Below the pieces are notes generated by a model. That model did no database searches and was not told the origin of the DNA. It was given only the letters and a program-made list of their open reading frames with translations. This document shows positions 33,540 to 44,931 of a stretch of DNA of 64,000 bases, one piece after another. Source of the DNA: Sarocladium kiliense (lineage: Eukaryota > Ascomycota > Sordariomycetes > Hypocreales > Sarocladiaceae); NCBI GenBank assembly GCA_030734395.1, contig JAUZTG010000029.1, forward strand, positions 5,270,001 to 5,334,000, in the 5' to 3' direction. The first letter of the stretch is position 1, and every line of letters starts with the position of its first letter. A program made the translations under genes and the position numbers.

Positions 33540-33876
33540 GGTGATCACGAAGCAGCTCTGCACTATTTGAGAGAAGGCTTTCATTTCCGCTTCAGTTGTA
33601 TGATTAGTGTTTGATGCCGAGATGTTCTGCCATCTTTGATGATTTGTGTTGCGCTGAAGAAGGCTTCAAGTTTGGGCTGGCTTCGGGAAGAGCGAACTGC
33701 GGAGCATATACGGAAGGTGGCTCGATTATACCCTGTTTCTTTCCGCAGCTACGAGACGAGGTCTTTGTTACTTGTGTGAGGCCGAGGCGTGCTTCAATAC
33801 AAGACCTGTTCCTACAAGACCTGTTCCGACAAGTCATGCCTGTTCTTGTGCACAATGTTGTATTCATTGGACAGAA
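33540..33876. other. intergenic between convergent ron1 and hydrolase genes
   Basis: Both 3' flanks are present. It contains the short 15-bp tandem repeat listed separately. No gene is seen. Confidence 0.5.
33799..33833. repeat. 15-bp tandem repeat, two copies plus a partial third
   Basis: ACAAGACCTGTTCC followed by one variable base occurs twice head to tail (33799-33813 and 33814-33828), then ACAAG begins a third. It lies between the 3' ends of ron1 and the hydrolase. Confidence 0.85.
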
Positions 33877-34723
33877 CTAAATGTCCTCCCCCGCAGCCCT
33901 TCTTAGGATGTCAGCAACCTCCTTTGGCCGACTAATCATCACGCAATGACCTCCATCGATGGTTTCCACGACATCCATCGCAGTCGGCTCTACGCTCCTT
34001 GCGGCTCCGATCATGAAGTTCATGAACCCTTCGGGGTCTGGGACCGACTTATCGTCCTTGGGCAAAACAAAAGTGGAGGGGATGTAACGCCAGGCAGCAT
34101 ACGTCGTTGTACTAGAGTACGGGCCCAGGCTCTGTGGCTCCAGTCGGGCACCCCATTCGGTGGCCTCTTCCGAGGTGAAGTCGTTGTAGAAGAGAGGGGT
34201 GACGTCTTTGGCAGACACGGTGATAAGGCCATTCTGTCAAGAAAGCACTGTCAGCAACGAGAGCCGGAGCGGTTGAGGCGCCGTCGTTGAAGTGGGAAGG
34301 GGGTCTCACATCGTGGTCAATATTCATCCACGGCGGGTAGTCCTTCATTATGGCCACAGGATTGAAACCCTCAACAGGCACGAACGCAGCAATATACACC
34401 AGCCTCACCACCCCTCCTTTCAACCCTTGCTCCTGTCTCTCCTTCTTCCCCAACCCCACTGGAGCTTCCGACCCGGTCATTCCGGAGAAGGAGTGCATGA
34501 CCAGCACCACGTCCTTTTCTTCATGGACGACAAGCTTTGTGAGGGTTTCCCGAATGGCGAAGACATCAGGATCGAAGGATGAGATGGGTGGGTTACCGCC
34601 GAGGGAAGGGAGAGATTGGGCGACTGTTTCGTACCCATTGGACCGGAGCTGCAAGAAGACCTTGTTGTAGATGGCTGGGGAATGCCATGCGCCAGCACAC
34701 GCGACGATGGTCGGCTTGGACAT
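33877..34723 (-). CDS. alpha/beta-fold hydrolase embedded in the GlcNAc cluster
   Basis: Two exons (34723-34310, 34233-33877) give 256 aa. It is a single-domain alpha/beta hydrolase of the esterase/AB-hydrolase-1 type. The N-terminal strand and oxyanion region is 'TIVACAGAWHSPAIYNKV'. The nucleophile elbow is 'VMHSFSG', with the probable catalytic Ser at 78. The catalytic His is in 'DGGHCVMISRP' (about 234). There is no signal peptide and no membrane segment. The substrate cannot be told from sequence. It lies between ron1 and dam1, transcribed in the same direction as dam1 and 548 bp downstream of it. It is not part of the known GlcNAc-to-fructose-6-phosphate route. A passenger gene and a cluster member of unknown role are both possible. 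Confidence 0.9.
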
Positions 34724-35270
34724 AGTAGCGAGTGTGATCGGAGTGCGAGCTATGACAGTATGATCTGACTCTATTGAAAGATCTTAGACTACATGGTGTG
34801 GAAATGGAAGATGCTGTTCGACTTATACATCTGGCAATTAACACATGCTCAAGTTGAGGTGCCAAGAAATATTTGCTTTAGTGATGAATGATAGAACCAT
34901 GTTCGGAGAGTGGGGCCCTTCTCGTTAATCGTACAGACTCGCGGCTGTTTGGGCATCGGCATTGATACTGCGCGACGGTCATATAAGGTGCTTCAAGTGC
35001 TTCAAGTGCTTACGCGGGGCGGAATGCGTCTTACACAAGTACACATGCTTCGACGCACAGGACACGGGTACAGCACGCACAGCTAGCCAAGCCTTGTTCA
35101 TAACTTCAATTTCACCTATAACGACCCTGTCGTCGTGTTTTACAGTCTATGCTTATTTGGTATCAAGTGAGAATTCGTCCCTAATGTAACTTAAAACCCA
35201 GCCTTCAGAAAATGCAAGGTAACCCAACACAGTCTCCAATCATTAACAAGTCAATGCCCTTGTCTTTCAC
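34724..35270. other. intergenic, hydrolase promoter and dam1 3' flank
   Basis: No gene is seen. A 9-bp direct repeat (GTGCTTCAA twice, then GTGCTT) lies at 34988-35011, just after a TATAA-like string. Confidence 0.5.
34988..35011. repeat. 9-bp tandem repeat (GTGCTTCAA)
   Basis: Two full units and a six-base third unit run head to tail between the hydrolase promoter and the dam1 3' end. No role is evident. Confidence 0.8.
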
Positions 35271-36482
35271 CTAATACGCGTTCACAACATTGTTCTGCCG
35301 GAAGGCCTGCTGCTCTGGGTTCGGAGTCAACCGCTTGTTCAGCGATGGTTCTGGGATGCGGCTGGCCATGCGATCCGGGACCAGATCTGGTGACACTGAA
35401 CGGACTGGGTATTCAGTCGCGGGAGTTGCGCGGAGAAGACGCGACGTTGTGGGCTGGGGAGCAAGGATTGTGGGAGAGGAGACCTCGTCGACTGTAGTCT
35501 TGGGAAGGGCGCCATTGCCGGTGCGGACTTTGGATGGCAGAATTTGCTCGAAGCCTTGCTCGAGAGCGACCTTCTCGATGCTCTTGAAGTACTGTTAGAA
35601 TCTGGTTAGTTCTGTTCATGGATCCCATCGAATCGGGTGGGTTGCTTGTTCTGGGGATGAAGTACCTTCACAGTCTTGACTTGCAACTCAAGTGTTGCAT
35701 CCTCGTCCGCGACGATCATCGGGTGTGGGTGCAGCTGAAGACTCGAGAGAGTCCACATGTGGTTGACGCCCTGCTCGATACACCTCTGTAGCGCCAGCGA
35801 CTTGCGTTGGCCGAGAATGATGACAACAACCTCTCTGGCCTCCAGAACAGTTTGCACACCAACGGTGAGGGCCATCTTGGGGACCTTCTCAACATCACCA
35901 CCGAAGAACCTCGAGTTCGCGAGGATCGTATCGTAAGCCAATGTCTTGACACGGGTTCTACTGGCGAGACTTGATCCTGGCTCGTTGAAAGCGATGTGGC
36001 CGTCCTCGCCGATACCGGAGAGGAAGAGGTCGATGCCACCGGCGCGCTTGATAGCTTCCTCGTAGGCGACACACTCAGCCTCAAGGTTGGGGGCGTTGCC
36101 ATCGAGGATGTGGACGTTGGAGGGGTGGATGTTGACATGAGAGAAGAAGTTCTTCCACATGAAGGAGTGGTAGGACTCTGGGTGGTCGCGCGGAATGCCA
36201 ACGTACTCGTCCATGTTGAAGGTGATGACATTTTCGAAAGAGATCTATTTAGCTTTGTCAGTGTCGCTCGGCTATCAATCGAGAGCTGATTCAGTGGCGT
36301 ACCTGGCCGGCCTTGTACTTCTCTACAAGAATCTTGTAGACGCCCATGGGACTTGATCCTGTAGGGAGACCAAGAACGAAAGGGCTCTCTGGCGTGGGGT
36401 TGAACGCAGTGATACGGTCAACGATGTACTGCGCGACGTAGGTGCTTGCCCTTTGGGCATCCTCGCGAATGATGAATCTCAT
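35271..36482 (-). CDS. dam1: glucosamine-6-phosphate deaminase/isomerase
   Basis: The enzyme converts glucosamine-6-phosphate to fructose-6-phosphate and ammonia, the last step of GlcNAc breakdown. Three exons (36482-36303, 36244-35666, 35591-35271) give 359 aa. The NagB fold is clear: 'LGLPTGSSPMGVYKIL' (phosphate loop), 'VITFNMDEYVGIPRDHPESY' (catalytic Asp and the DEY motif), 'LSGIGEDGHIAFNEPGSSL' (second Asp and the His/Glu pair), and 'GVNHMWTLSSLQLHPHPMIV'. From about residue 265 on, the C-terminus extends past the bacterial NagB length with Pro/Ser/Thr-rich sequence typical of fungal deaminases ('ATPATEYPVRSVSPDLVPDR'). The start at 36482 gives MRFIIRED, the universal N-terminus. Divergent from hxk3 across 2.8 kb. 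Confidence 0.96.
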
Positions 36483-39270
36483 CTTGGCAAAGGTATCAGA
36501 TAGAAGATAAGGTTGATAGGTTTGTTCAGGCAAAGGGAAAAAGATGGCAAAGGTAGGGCTGCTCGATCGTCACTTGAGATCGAGGAAGAGCTAGAAAGGA
36601 AGAGCTCGAGTTGGAGTACCAGTGCTTATGAGGGGAGCAGCTCTCAGACAGAACAAGCAGTGAGTAAGTGGCACACCTATGACGGGAGGCGACAGAAGAC
36701 ATCCTAGTCAGAGTCATGGCAACGATAGCAGGTAACACGCTACGGGGAAGTAACACACTGTTGTGCATCACCAGCGGGTTCACAGGGCCTCATCTGCTCC
36801 ACTAGACTTTCTTCAACAGGCCATTCCGCGGGGCATTTCGAGCTGTCAGTGATACTCGAACGACATGGATGGGGGGGGCGTGGGGTGTTCCGCATGGCAG
36901 GATGGCCAGAGCTTACTGGTTCACAACGACCCCGAAGAAGGATCGATCATTTTCGAAAGGAGAAAGTCAATCTCCAGGCTGTGAGCACCTGGCTCTCGCC
37001 CCAGAGGAAAAAAAAGTGGTGTACTGATACAAAGGCGCAGGCGATGGGATGGATGGAACGTCACTGCAAAGGAATCGACTTACACGCGGGCGCCCGCCGA
37101 GTGAGCCGGAGCCCCACCGAGCGCAGCGCCGCGTCGCTGGGACGGGGGGCGTGTGGGTGGATTCAACTGTTCGTTGGCGCCAACGTTGCTGGTGGGTGAC
37201 ATCTCTGAAGCGTATCTACTTTGGGCGCTACTGTCTGGGAACTCGGTGGATGAGTGCGATTTGGTGTATGTGCGAGCGGGAGAGAAACTGTATGGAAGAC
37301 GTGGAGAAGACGAGCCAGATGCAACGGTGAAACAGAGTTGATGAGGCTCCGAAGCACCTGAATGGAAGGTAGTCAGAAGTCCGATTTCGATGTTAAGAAA
37401 CTTGGTGGATGGAATGACACAGCTTTCGTAGCTGATACACTACCAAAGGTGTCTTAATCACTGAGCTTTTTGGAATAGCGGTTGTACAAACAGCCAGTGT
37501 TGCTTAAGAATCTGTCCACGGTCTACTAATTTTTCATGATGCCTCTTCCTCATCCAAACATATAATGGCAAGCAGCTTCTCGGTATTCTAGATCCTCTTA
37601 CTGTGAGCGATGGCTTACTGCGCTGGAAGGACCAAGATACACAGCTAAATAGGATGACGTTACTACATGTGTTCCAGTTTGTGGGCCATCACCGGCAGAC
37701 GTATGTACAAGAGTGAGGGATATACTGATGAATAGGCCTCCTATCTACCCTATCTGTCACAAACTCAGGGTCCCCGTGTAATCTTCTGTGTTGTCGATAC
37801 AAACTCAGACGGATCTCAATCAAATGCAGGGTAGGCAAGTCGACCGAGGAGAGTATGCATGTATCAGGTATAGCAACATGCGCATAGCCAAGGCTTACCT
37901 AACTCAGCCCGATGCAACAACTGCCGTTGACCCCTACCAATCAGACGCCGCCACTGCCGGCCCCACCTCAGACCCCCGTTGCCCTCTGTCGCGCTGGGTC
38001 TCTGGCGCCTGTTGCCTTTGCTGGCTGTTGCTGGTGCCTCCTCCAACGCCTCGCAACGTTACAGCCCCAGATCTCCGTCCTCCTTTCTCAACGACGATCC
38101 CATCTCTACCCGCCACACACTGCCAACCACGCCCCGTTGCCTACAGGCCCTACCGTTGCTGGACCCCCAATCAACCAACAGAGCCTTCTTGGCTTGCGCT
38201 ACCTTCATTCGCTTCCCATGTCTCCAGGGTCTCTTCCTCCAGCGCTGCGCCCCGCTATGGCCACTATCACCGCCCTGCGCATCAGCAAGGTGCCGTCCTC
38301 GTCTCTCGCAAAGCCAATGCCAATGGCTCCATTCTCATCCACCGCTGCTTTCGGCCCCATCCGCCGCTCGGTCAAGTTGCGTGCTGTGCGACGTTGAATC
38401 CGGGACGAGTTGTACGTAGCTCTCATCCATCCAACCCCCCTGGTGCCTTGTCACGTATTATACACCAAACACACACCTACACACTCGCTACTACACACCT
38501 ATTCACTACAATTCCAGCCTTCAATCACCGGACGCACCCACACCAAGGTTGATCCGCGAACAGGGCCACCGACAATCTCACTGCCGTGAGAAAGGGAACC
38601 ATCTGCCACGCCCCAGCTCAAAGCACGCGTACACTCTACCCCCGACCTCCGCACTACCAGTCGTCAGCATGCTCTTGTGCCTGTAACCTTTGTAGCTTGA
38701 GATGCCATTTTGGCTCAGACAAGTGGCCCTGGGCATGAATGCCGTATACCACCTCACCTTGAGCACTCGATCGTCCATTCTCGTTCTCGGGCCGTTCTAC
38801 CCTACCGATCTCCTCAACCCGTCTGGACGGTCTCCTGTTGGTCTTTGCTTGGCTGGTGCTGGTCCAAATTCCCACGTTGAGCCTCGTCTCCGCCTCTAAT
38901 TTTCGTCCATCTCTTCCTCCTCGGTGGGCAGGTTTCATCCACCACATGAACATTCTCGTATCCGATCTCTCAGCGCTCCATCGATTGGGCTTGTGCCCAC
39001 CTTGCTCAACGAGACGTGCTGCCAACGCATAATTGTCTCTTACAACGACATACGGCATTCACGCTCACCTGAGCATCTCTTTCTGTTATTGTTTCAGTTC
39101 CAGCGCCTCTGGCCTCACCGGTTTCCCTACACTTATGGTCTAAGGTTCTTTGACGCTATATCCGTCCCGGCCCCCCTCCCCTCGATTGTGTATCTTATCT
39201 TATCCTTTCCTTCACGGCCATATCCATCATTGCAACTCTCTGCCAGTAGCAGTCGCTCGTTTCTGCCACC
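36483..39270. promoter_or_regulatory. 2.8 kb region between divergent dam1 and hxk3
   Basis: No supported gene is present, and no trace of a GlcNAc transporter. An Ndt80-like 9-mer GTCACAAAC occurs at 37756-37764. From about 37900 to the hxk3 ATG the + strand is C/T-rich, like a long leader. One Pro-rich frame with ATG (37912-38397, 161 codons) cannot be excluded as a small gene or upstream ORF (see findings). Confidence 0.45.
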
Positions 39271-40997
39271 ATGACCCTACCCAAGACCCTCCTGGCTGCC
39301 ATTGTCAAGAGCCTATTGAGGGGCAAGTCATTGATACAGGCCATTCTCAACTACTGGATCACACCACTCACCGTCAAGACTACTACAAAACCGAGAGTCA
39401 CCCGTTCAAAGAAATCCAGTATCCAAGACTTTATCAAGGAGGCTGAGACCGCCTTTCTTGGACCCATCAGCGGTGATGGCTTATCGGACCTGTCCGCAGC
39501 GTTGAGGAAGCAGTTCAGAGCGCGACTGCAGACAGACCTGGAATGCATGCTGCCGTCATACAGCCACAAACTCCCCACCGGCGATGAAAAGGGCCAGTAT
39601 CTCGCCCTTGATGTCGGTGGTTCAACTTTACGAGTGGCTTTGGTCCAATTACGAGGCCGGTCGGCCGAAACAAAAAGGCAGAGTGAAATTCTCGAAAGTC
39701 GCAGCTTCAAGATCGACAAACCAATCAAGGATCTTGAGGGTATGGCCTTCTTCGAATGGATGGCCTCTAGGATTAATGATACACTGTCAGGGGGTTTGAA
39801 GAAGGAGTACGACCCTGAGCACCCTCTCCATATGGCGCTTGCCTGGAGTTTCCCTATCGAGTGAGTCAACGAACTAATAAACTACCGTGTCGAGAGGAGG
39901 CCTTACTAACAAGTGAACAGGCAAACGTCGCTTGGTGGCGGAAAGCTTGGTCCTATGGGCAAGGGCTTCCTTGCAAATAAGGGGCTGGTTGGCCAAGATC
40001 TCGGAGATATCTTGCGCCGAGCGTGTCAAAGTCGGGGCCTTAATGTCGAGGTCGAGGCCATCATCAATGACTCGAGCGCTTGCCTCCTTTCTCAAGCCTA
40101 TGGATATCCAACAACTCGCTTCGGTCTTATTCTGGGCACTGGCCTGAATATTGCCGTGTACCTCCCCGTCTCTGCTATTGGACGTACCAAGTTCGGTGCG
40201 CGCCCGGCAGGATGGTTTGGCGAGGCGAGCCATGTCATTGTCAACACTGAACTCGGCATGTTTGGGCATGGCATTCTTCCTTGGAACAAATGGGACAGAC
40301 AAGTTCAGGATGGTCACTCGCGGCCAGACTTCCAACCTCTGGAGCTCCTGGTTAGTGGGATGTACCTTGGCGAGGTGGCTCGTTACGCCTTGATTGATGC
40401 TATCGAGACGACTGGCATTTTCGGCGGTATCGTGCCCTCATCATTAAAGGCCCCTTATTCTCTGGCCACAGAGACTCTCTCTTTGCTCGAAAGGTATGTT
40501 GAGCTCTTCTCTGCTTTAATCGAAGTATCTCAGCTAACAAGGATAGCGACACCTCTGACTCACGCAGCAAAGCCATTTCTCTCTTTTCCGAAAAACATCC
40601 ATCCCCTCATAAACCTACTGCGGCCGACATCTCCGCCCTACAATCACTTGCATCCTTCATCTCTATCCGCTCCAGCGCCCTCGTTGCTACATGTGTCTAC
40701 ACCCTCTGGGACATACGTATCGAGAGCCAGCGCGAGCTTGTCGCGTCTCTTCCCGCTTCCTCTGAACAGCTCACCGACGCCCAGGCCGATGTGGACATGG
40801 CCAACACGGTTGTCTCCTTCAACGGCAGTGTCATCGAGAACTATCCTGGCTACTGCGCCAGCTGCCAAAAGTACGTTGAGTTCCTGCTTGAGAGCAACGG
40901 ACACTCAAAAGATACTACGATTGAGCTCGTACCTGCGAAGGAGAGCTCGCTGCTTGGCGCGGCTGTGGCGTCTGCCTGTGTGGTGCGGGATGATTGA
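39271..40997 (+). CDS. hxk3: hexokinase-like sugar kinase, probable N-acetylglucosamine kinase
   Basis: Three exons (39271-39860, 39921-40493, 40547-40997) give 537 aa. The actin-like hexokinase fold is present but divergent. The phosphate-1 loop is 'LALDVGGSTLRVALVQL' (GGST where glucose hexokinases have GGTN). The sugar loop 'LAWSFPIEQTSLGGG' replaces the usual TFSFP.DQ. 'IINDSSACLLSQAY' carries the catalytic Asp, 'LILGTGLNIAVY' is phosphate-2, and 'VVSFNGSVIENYPGY' is the adenosine motif. These changes, with location in the GlcNAc cluster, favour GlcNAc 6-phosphorylation as in the fungal HXK3/NGK1 group. Substrate is an inference. The N-terminus (1-50) is basic and hydrophobic, with no clear signal. 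The ATG is preceded by CCACC, a good context. Confidence 0.9.
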
Positions 40998-41921
40998 TGC
41001 CAATGAGCGAAAAGCATGATGTGTTGTTCTTGTTCATAAAATAAATGCTTTTTGTATACCGAGCGATGATGCTCCTGGAACCTGGACTGCCTGTATTGGT
41101 ACGTCACGGAGCGTATATAGAAGGCGTATGGTAGCATAGTCATCATTAAGGATTCCCTTTTCCCTGCAAGGCCAGTGCATGCTCGCGAATATGTTGCTCT
41201 CGACCTGTTGAATATATGAACTTGACTGCTACCAATTTGTACTTCGCATGTCTCTAACCTTGTCTCAGATCAGGACTTCAAGCTGGCCATGGCCAAGACC
41301 ATGAAACCTTCTTAGATTCTCCAGCTATGCTTCGAACGTACGTCAGAATAGGCCTAGTCAATGCTTCTAATAGTCCCGTACTTGCACTCCCTCAGATAGC
41401 AGTTTATGGCTGAGATTGCCTGCGAGGGAAATTGAAGGAAATATGAAGACCGTACGTCTGCGCCTGGCGGACAACTAGGATACGGCGAGTGTCGTTTGCA
41501 TTTATTCGTACATCATCGTAACGCACTGTGTGAACTTACAAGTGTGTCATTGGTAACATCCGACACAACTGACTTGCTAAGATGTCATTCAGCCCATTCT
41601 TGATTTCGAAGTAGGCAAATGAAGCTTGAGAGTAAGACAGGCATCTGGCAGCCGAAGCACGTGACCGCCTGAAGTGTTCGCGTGCCTGGTGGGGTCGTGC
41701 ATTGGTTCACGCGTCGCGATCCGCTCACCACTTAAGCCTCACGGTTTTCGACGCGATTCTCCCACAGCCTAGGCTGCATGATTGCTCGAGTCTTTGCTCT
41801 CATTTCCGGCCGGTCAAATTGCACCTGGACCCCCAAATTGCGACGTTCATCACATAGACCCATGCATTTTTGAACCTATTGAGCATCTTTTGCTCCTCAC
41901 CCCCAAGGCAGCTCTCTAAAC
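40998..41921. other. intergenic between hxk3 and rtt107
   Basis: No gene is recognised. It holds the AT-rich hxk3 3' flank (41010-41230) and the rtt107 promoter. Confidence 0.5.
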
Positions 41922-44693
41922 ATGGGCGACCCAGCGACGAAGCCCAGGCCGGGCATCTTCAGCGAATGTAGCGTTTCTTTTGTGCCGGGAACGCTTCTCA
42001 CACCTAGGACTATCAGTGAGGTATGATATGCGATGCGATCAAGCGTCAAGCTGGCACTTGCTGACTTATAGCACAGCTTGCTACCGCTATCAAAGACAAT
42101 GGTGGCGAAGTATACGAGCCGCGACGTGATGGTTCTCTTCGACTCGACGAAGCGACTCATATTGTGTCCAATACGATTGATTTCCCTCAGTATGCTGAAT
42201 CTCAGGCCTTCATGATCCCTGTCGTGACCGCAGACTGGGTCACTGTTTCCCTCGCTCGTCGGAGGCAGGCCATCGTGCGACCATACTCACCCGATCCTCG
42301 ACTCATCTTCTCGTCGCTCGTTGTCACTTGTGCCGATCTGCCGCTCACGGACAAGGAGAGCATTATTGGAGCGACTCTTGCAATGGGCGGCTCAGAATCG
42401 AAGGATGTGAACCGGACAACTACGCATATCTGCGCGCTGTCAATGGATCACCCCAAAGTCCAGGCCGCAGTCGATGCGAAGCTCAAAGCCAAAATCGTTC
42501 TGCCTCACTGGTAAGTCATAGTTGCCTAATGAAAAGATTGGAATCGCTGACTGTTTTCAGGTTCGACGACTGCTTCAAACTCGGAAAGCGCATTGACGAA
42601 GGCCCTTACCTGCTACCCGATCCCGAAATCCTCAGCAAGCCCGCGGAAGCGAGCCTCATAATCCCCACGAACGAGAACCTCGAGGGCGCAACCAGTCCGA
42701 ACCCAGTGGCTCTACCATTCCCTTCCAGCTCAGATTCTGTGCGACCACCATGCACCGTTTTCCAGGACAAACGGGTAATGATCTCATGGGATGTTGTCAC
42801 AAGCAGTCGCAAGCGCCTGATGAAGGTTGTAGAGGAGGTCATCGTCAACGGCGGCGGCAAACTGGTGGATGAGGTTGATGATTGTGATATCTTCATCTGT
42901 CACTACCGTGATGGACCCCATTACGTGCAGGCCGCCCAGTCTTGCAAGGATGTGGGCAATCTCGCCTGGCTCTATCATCTGATTGTGCACAACGAATGGA
43001 CCTCACCGTTCAAACGATTACTGCATTACCCCATCCCGAAGGAAGGGATCGAGGGTTTCAAGGATATGCGGATTACCGTGTCAAATTATGGCGGCGAGGC
43101 ACGGATCTACCTTGAGAGCCTTATCAAGGCTTGCGGCGCTGAGTACACCCGCACCATGAAGCAGGATAACACACACCTCATCACAGCGCGCGACACGAGC
43201 GAGAAGTGCATGGTGGCGCCAGAATGGGGTATCTCGGTCATCAATCACCTTTGGCTCGAGGAGAGCTATGCTAAATGCGAAATGAAGCCACTGACCATCA
43301 AGAAGTACACACACTTCCCTCCCCGCACGAACCTTGGCGAAATTATCGGCCAGACATCTATGGATGAGTCCAGGCTGCGAGAGCTGTATTATCCTGGCGG
43401 CGAGGAGAAAATGTCATCATCTGCTAAGAGGAAGCGGAAGATCCTTGACGCGGCTGATGAGAACACCTATGGCCACGGCCCGGGTGAGGGCCTCTTGAAG
43501 ACACCCGCCGAGATCGATCAGGAGAAGTTCGACGTCATGCGAGATGACTCAGGGAATAGCGCCGAGCCCAAGACTAAGTCGAAGACCGCTCGCAAAACTG
43601 CTGCTACACCCGTTCGTTCAACGCGTGTCTCGTCAGGAAAAGAAAATACGACACCCAGCGGCATGTCAACAGGAGATCGCAGCGCAAAATCAAAAGCTAA
43701 GGATATGTTGCAACATATCGCTCCGGACATTGCTTTGTATGAAAAGGAGAAGAAGAGACACAGCAAATCGGGACCATGGGGTGGCAAACGGGCAGCGGAC
43801 ACGGCGGAGAAGGAGCACGAGAAGTCAGCGAAGAAGGGTAAGGGCCAGGAGCCTGAGCCTGAGGAGGAAGAGGAGGAAGAGGAGGAAGAGGAAGAAGTGA
43901 AGCGGCCAGCGAAGAGGGCGAGGCCGTCTTTGCCAGAGGTTGAGATGCGGGTAGTCCTCACAGGATATACTCGCTGGGTCGGCGACAGGAAGAAGGAGGA
44001 CACGGAAAGGGTGAGTGGATCCATCACTCGGCATAAGTATTTGAACCTGTTTATTGACTGTGTTGGCAGAGAAAATTACGGAACCTGGGCATTCAGATCG
44101 TACCCGAGGGCTCACCATGCGACTACCTCGCTGCACCGCAAATCATCCGAACCGTCAAGTTTGTCTGCGCGCTCGCTCGAGGCGCCACTGCTATCTCATC
44201 CGACTTCATCACCGCCTGCCTCGATGCCAACGAGTTACTGAACCCCGATGAGTACATCTTGAAGGATAAGGAGAACGAGAAGAAATACGACATCAAGTTG
44301 AGCAAGTCAGTCGCACGCGCGAAAGCCCACCGCGGTCGTCTTCTGTGGTCGGTGGCTGTGTACTGTACCGACAAGATCCGCAATGGGCCAGAAAGCTATC
44401 GGGCTGTGGCGGAAGCAAACGGCGCGATCTTCAAGATGTACCGGGCACGAAGCGGGGTGACGATCAAGCCGACGACGGTAGAGGAGGATGGTGGTCGGCC
44501 ACCGGAGCCGGTGTACTTGCTCAGTAGTATGAGTCCGGAGGAGAAGGCGATGTGGCCAAGGTTCAAGGACATGGCGCAGAAGGGGAACATGGAGCCAAGG
44601 GTTGTGGCACCGGATTGGTTGCTGGACGTGGCCATGGCACAAGAAGTGCGGTTTGATGAGAAGTTCCTTGTCGAGAACTTTTATGCCGATTAA
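41922..44693 (+). CDS. rtt107: RTT107/Brc1-like multi-BRCT genome-stability scaffold
   Basis: Four exons (41922-42020, 42077-42510, 42561-44010, 44070-44693) give 868 aa. An N-terminal block of about four BRCT domains spans roughly 12-455 ('SECSVSFVPGTLLTPRTISE', 'IKDNGGEVYEP', 'VVTADWVTVSL', 'KAKIVLPHWFDDCF', 'VIVNGGGKLVDEVDDCDIFIC', 'LIKACGAEYTRTMKQDNTHLI', 'VINHLWLEESYAK'). A Lys/Glu/Ser-rich linker (about 480-645) includes a run of Glu. Then comes a C-terminal BRCT pair (about 650-868; 'EMRVVLTGYTRW', 'GNMEPRVVAPDWLLDVAMAQ'). In yeasts such scaffolds bind gamma-H2A through the C-terminal pair and Slx4/Smc5-6 partners through the N-terminal block. Those roles are transferred by homology. 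Confidence 0.9.
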
Positions 44694-44931
44694 GGCGCCT
44701 TTGCTCGCGATGCTTCGCCGAACGAAGCCTCACTGTTCTGGGCAAATTTGCCATTGTGACCCTTCGTTGGTGAGCGGCCCCAAGGGCTTGAACCAAGCAG
44801 GCGAGTATATATGTTTCCATGGCGGTCTCAGATGGAGGAAAGGGTGTTTGCTAGGATGCCTGACCCCGCTTTAACGTAGTTAATGTATGATGAGCGCCTT
44901 TGTTGGCTTCTTTCTTTCATGATGACGACGA

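Noticed and set aside
37788..38552. 254-codon + frame between dam1 and hxk3
   Set aside because: It overlaps two other open phases of similar composition, and no domain is recognised.
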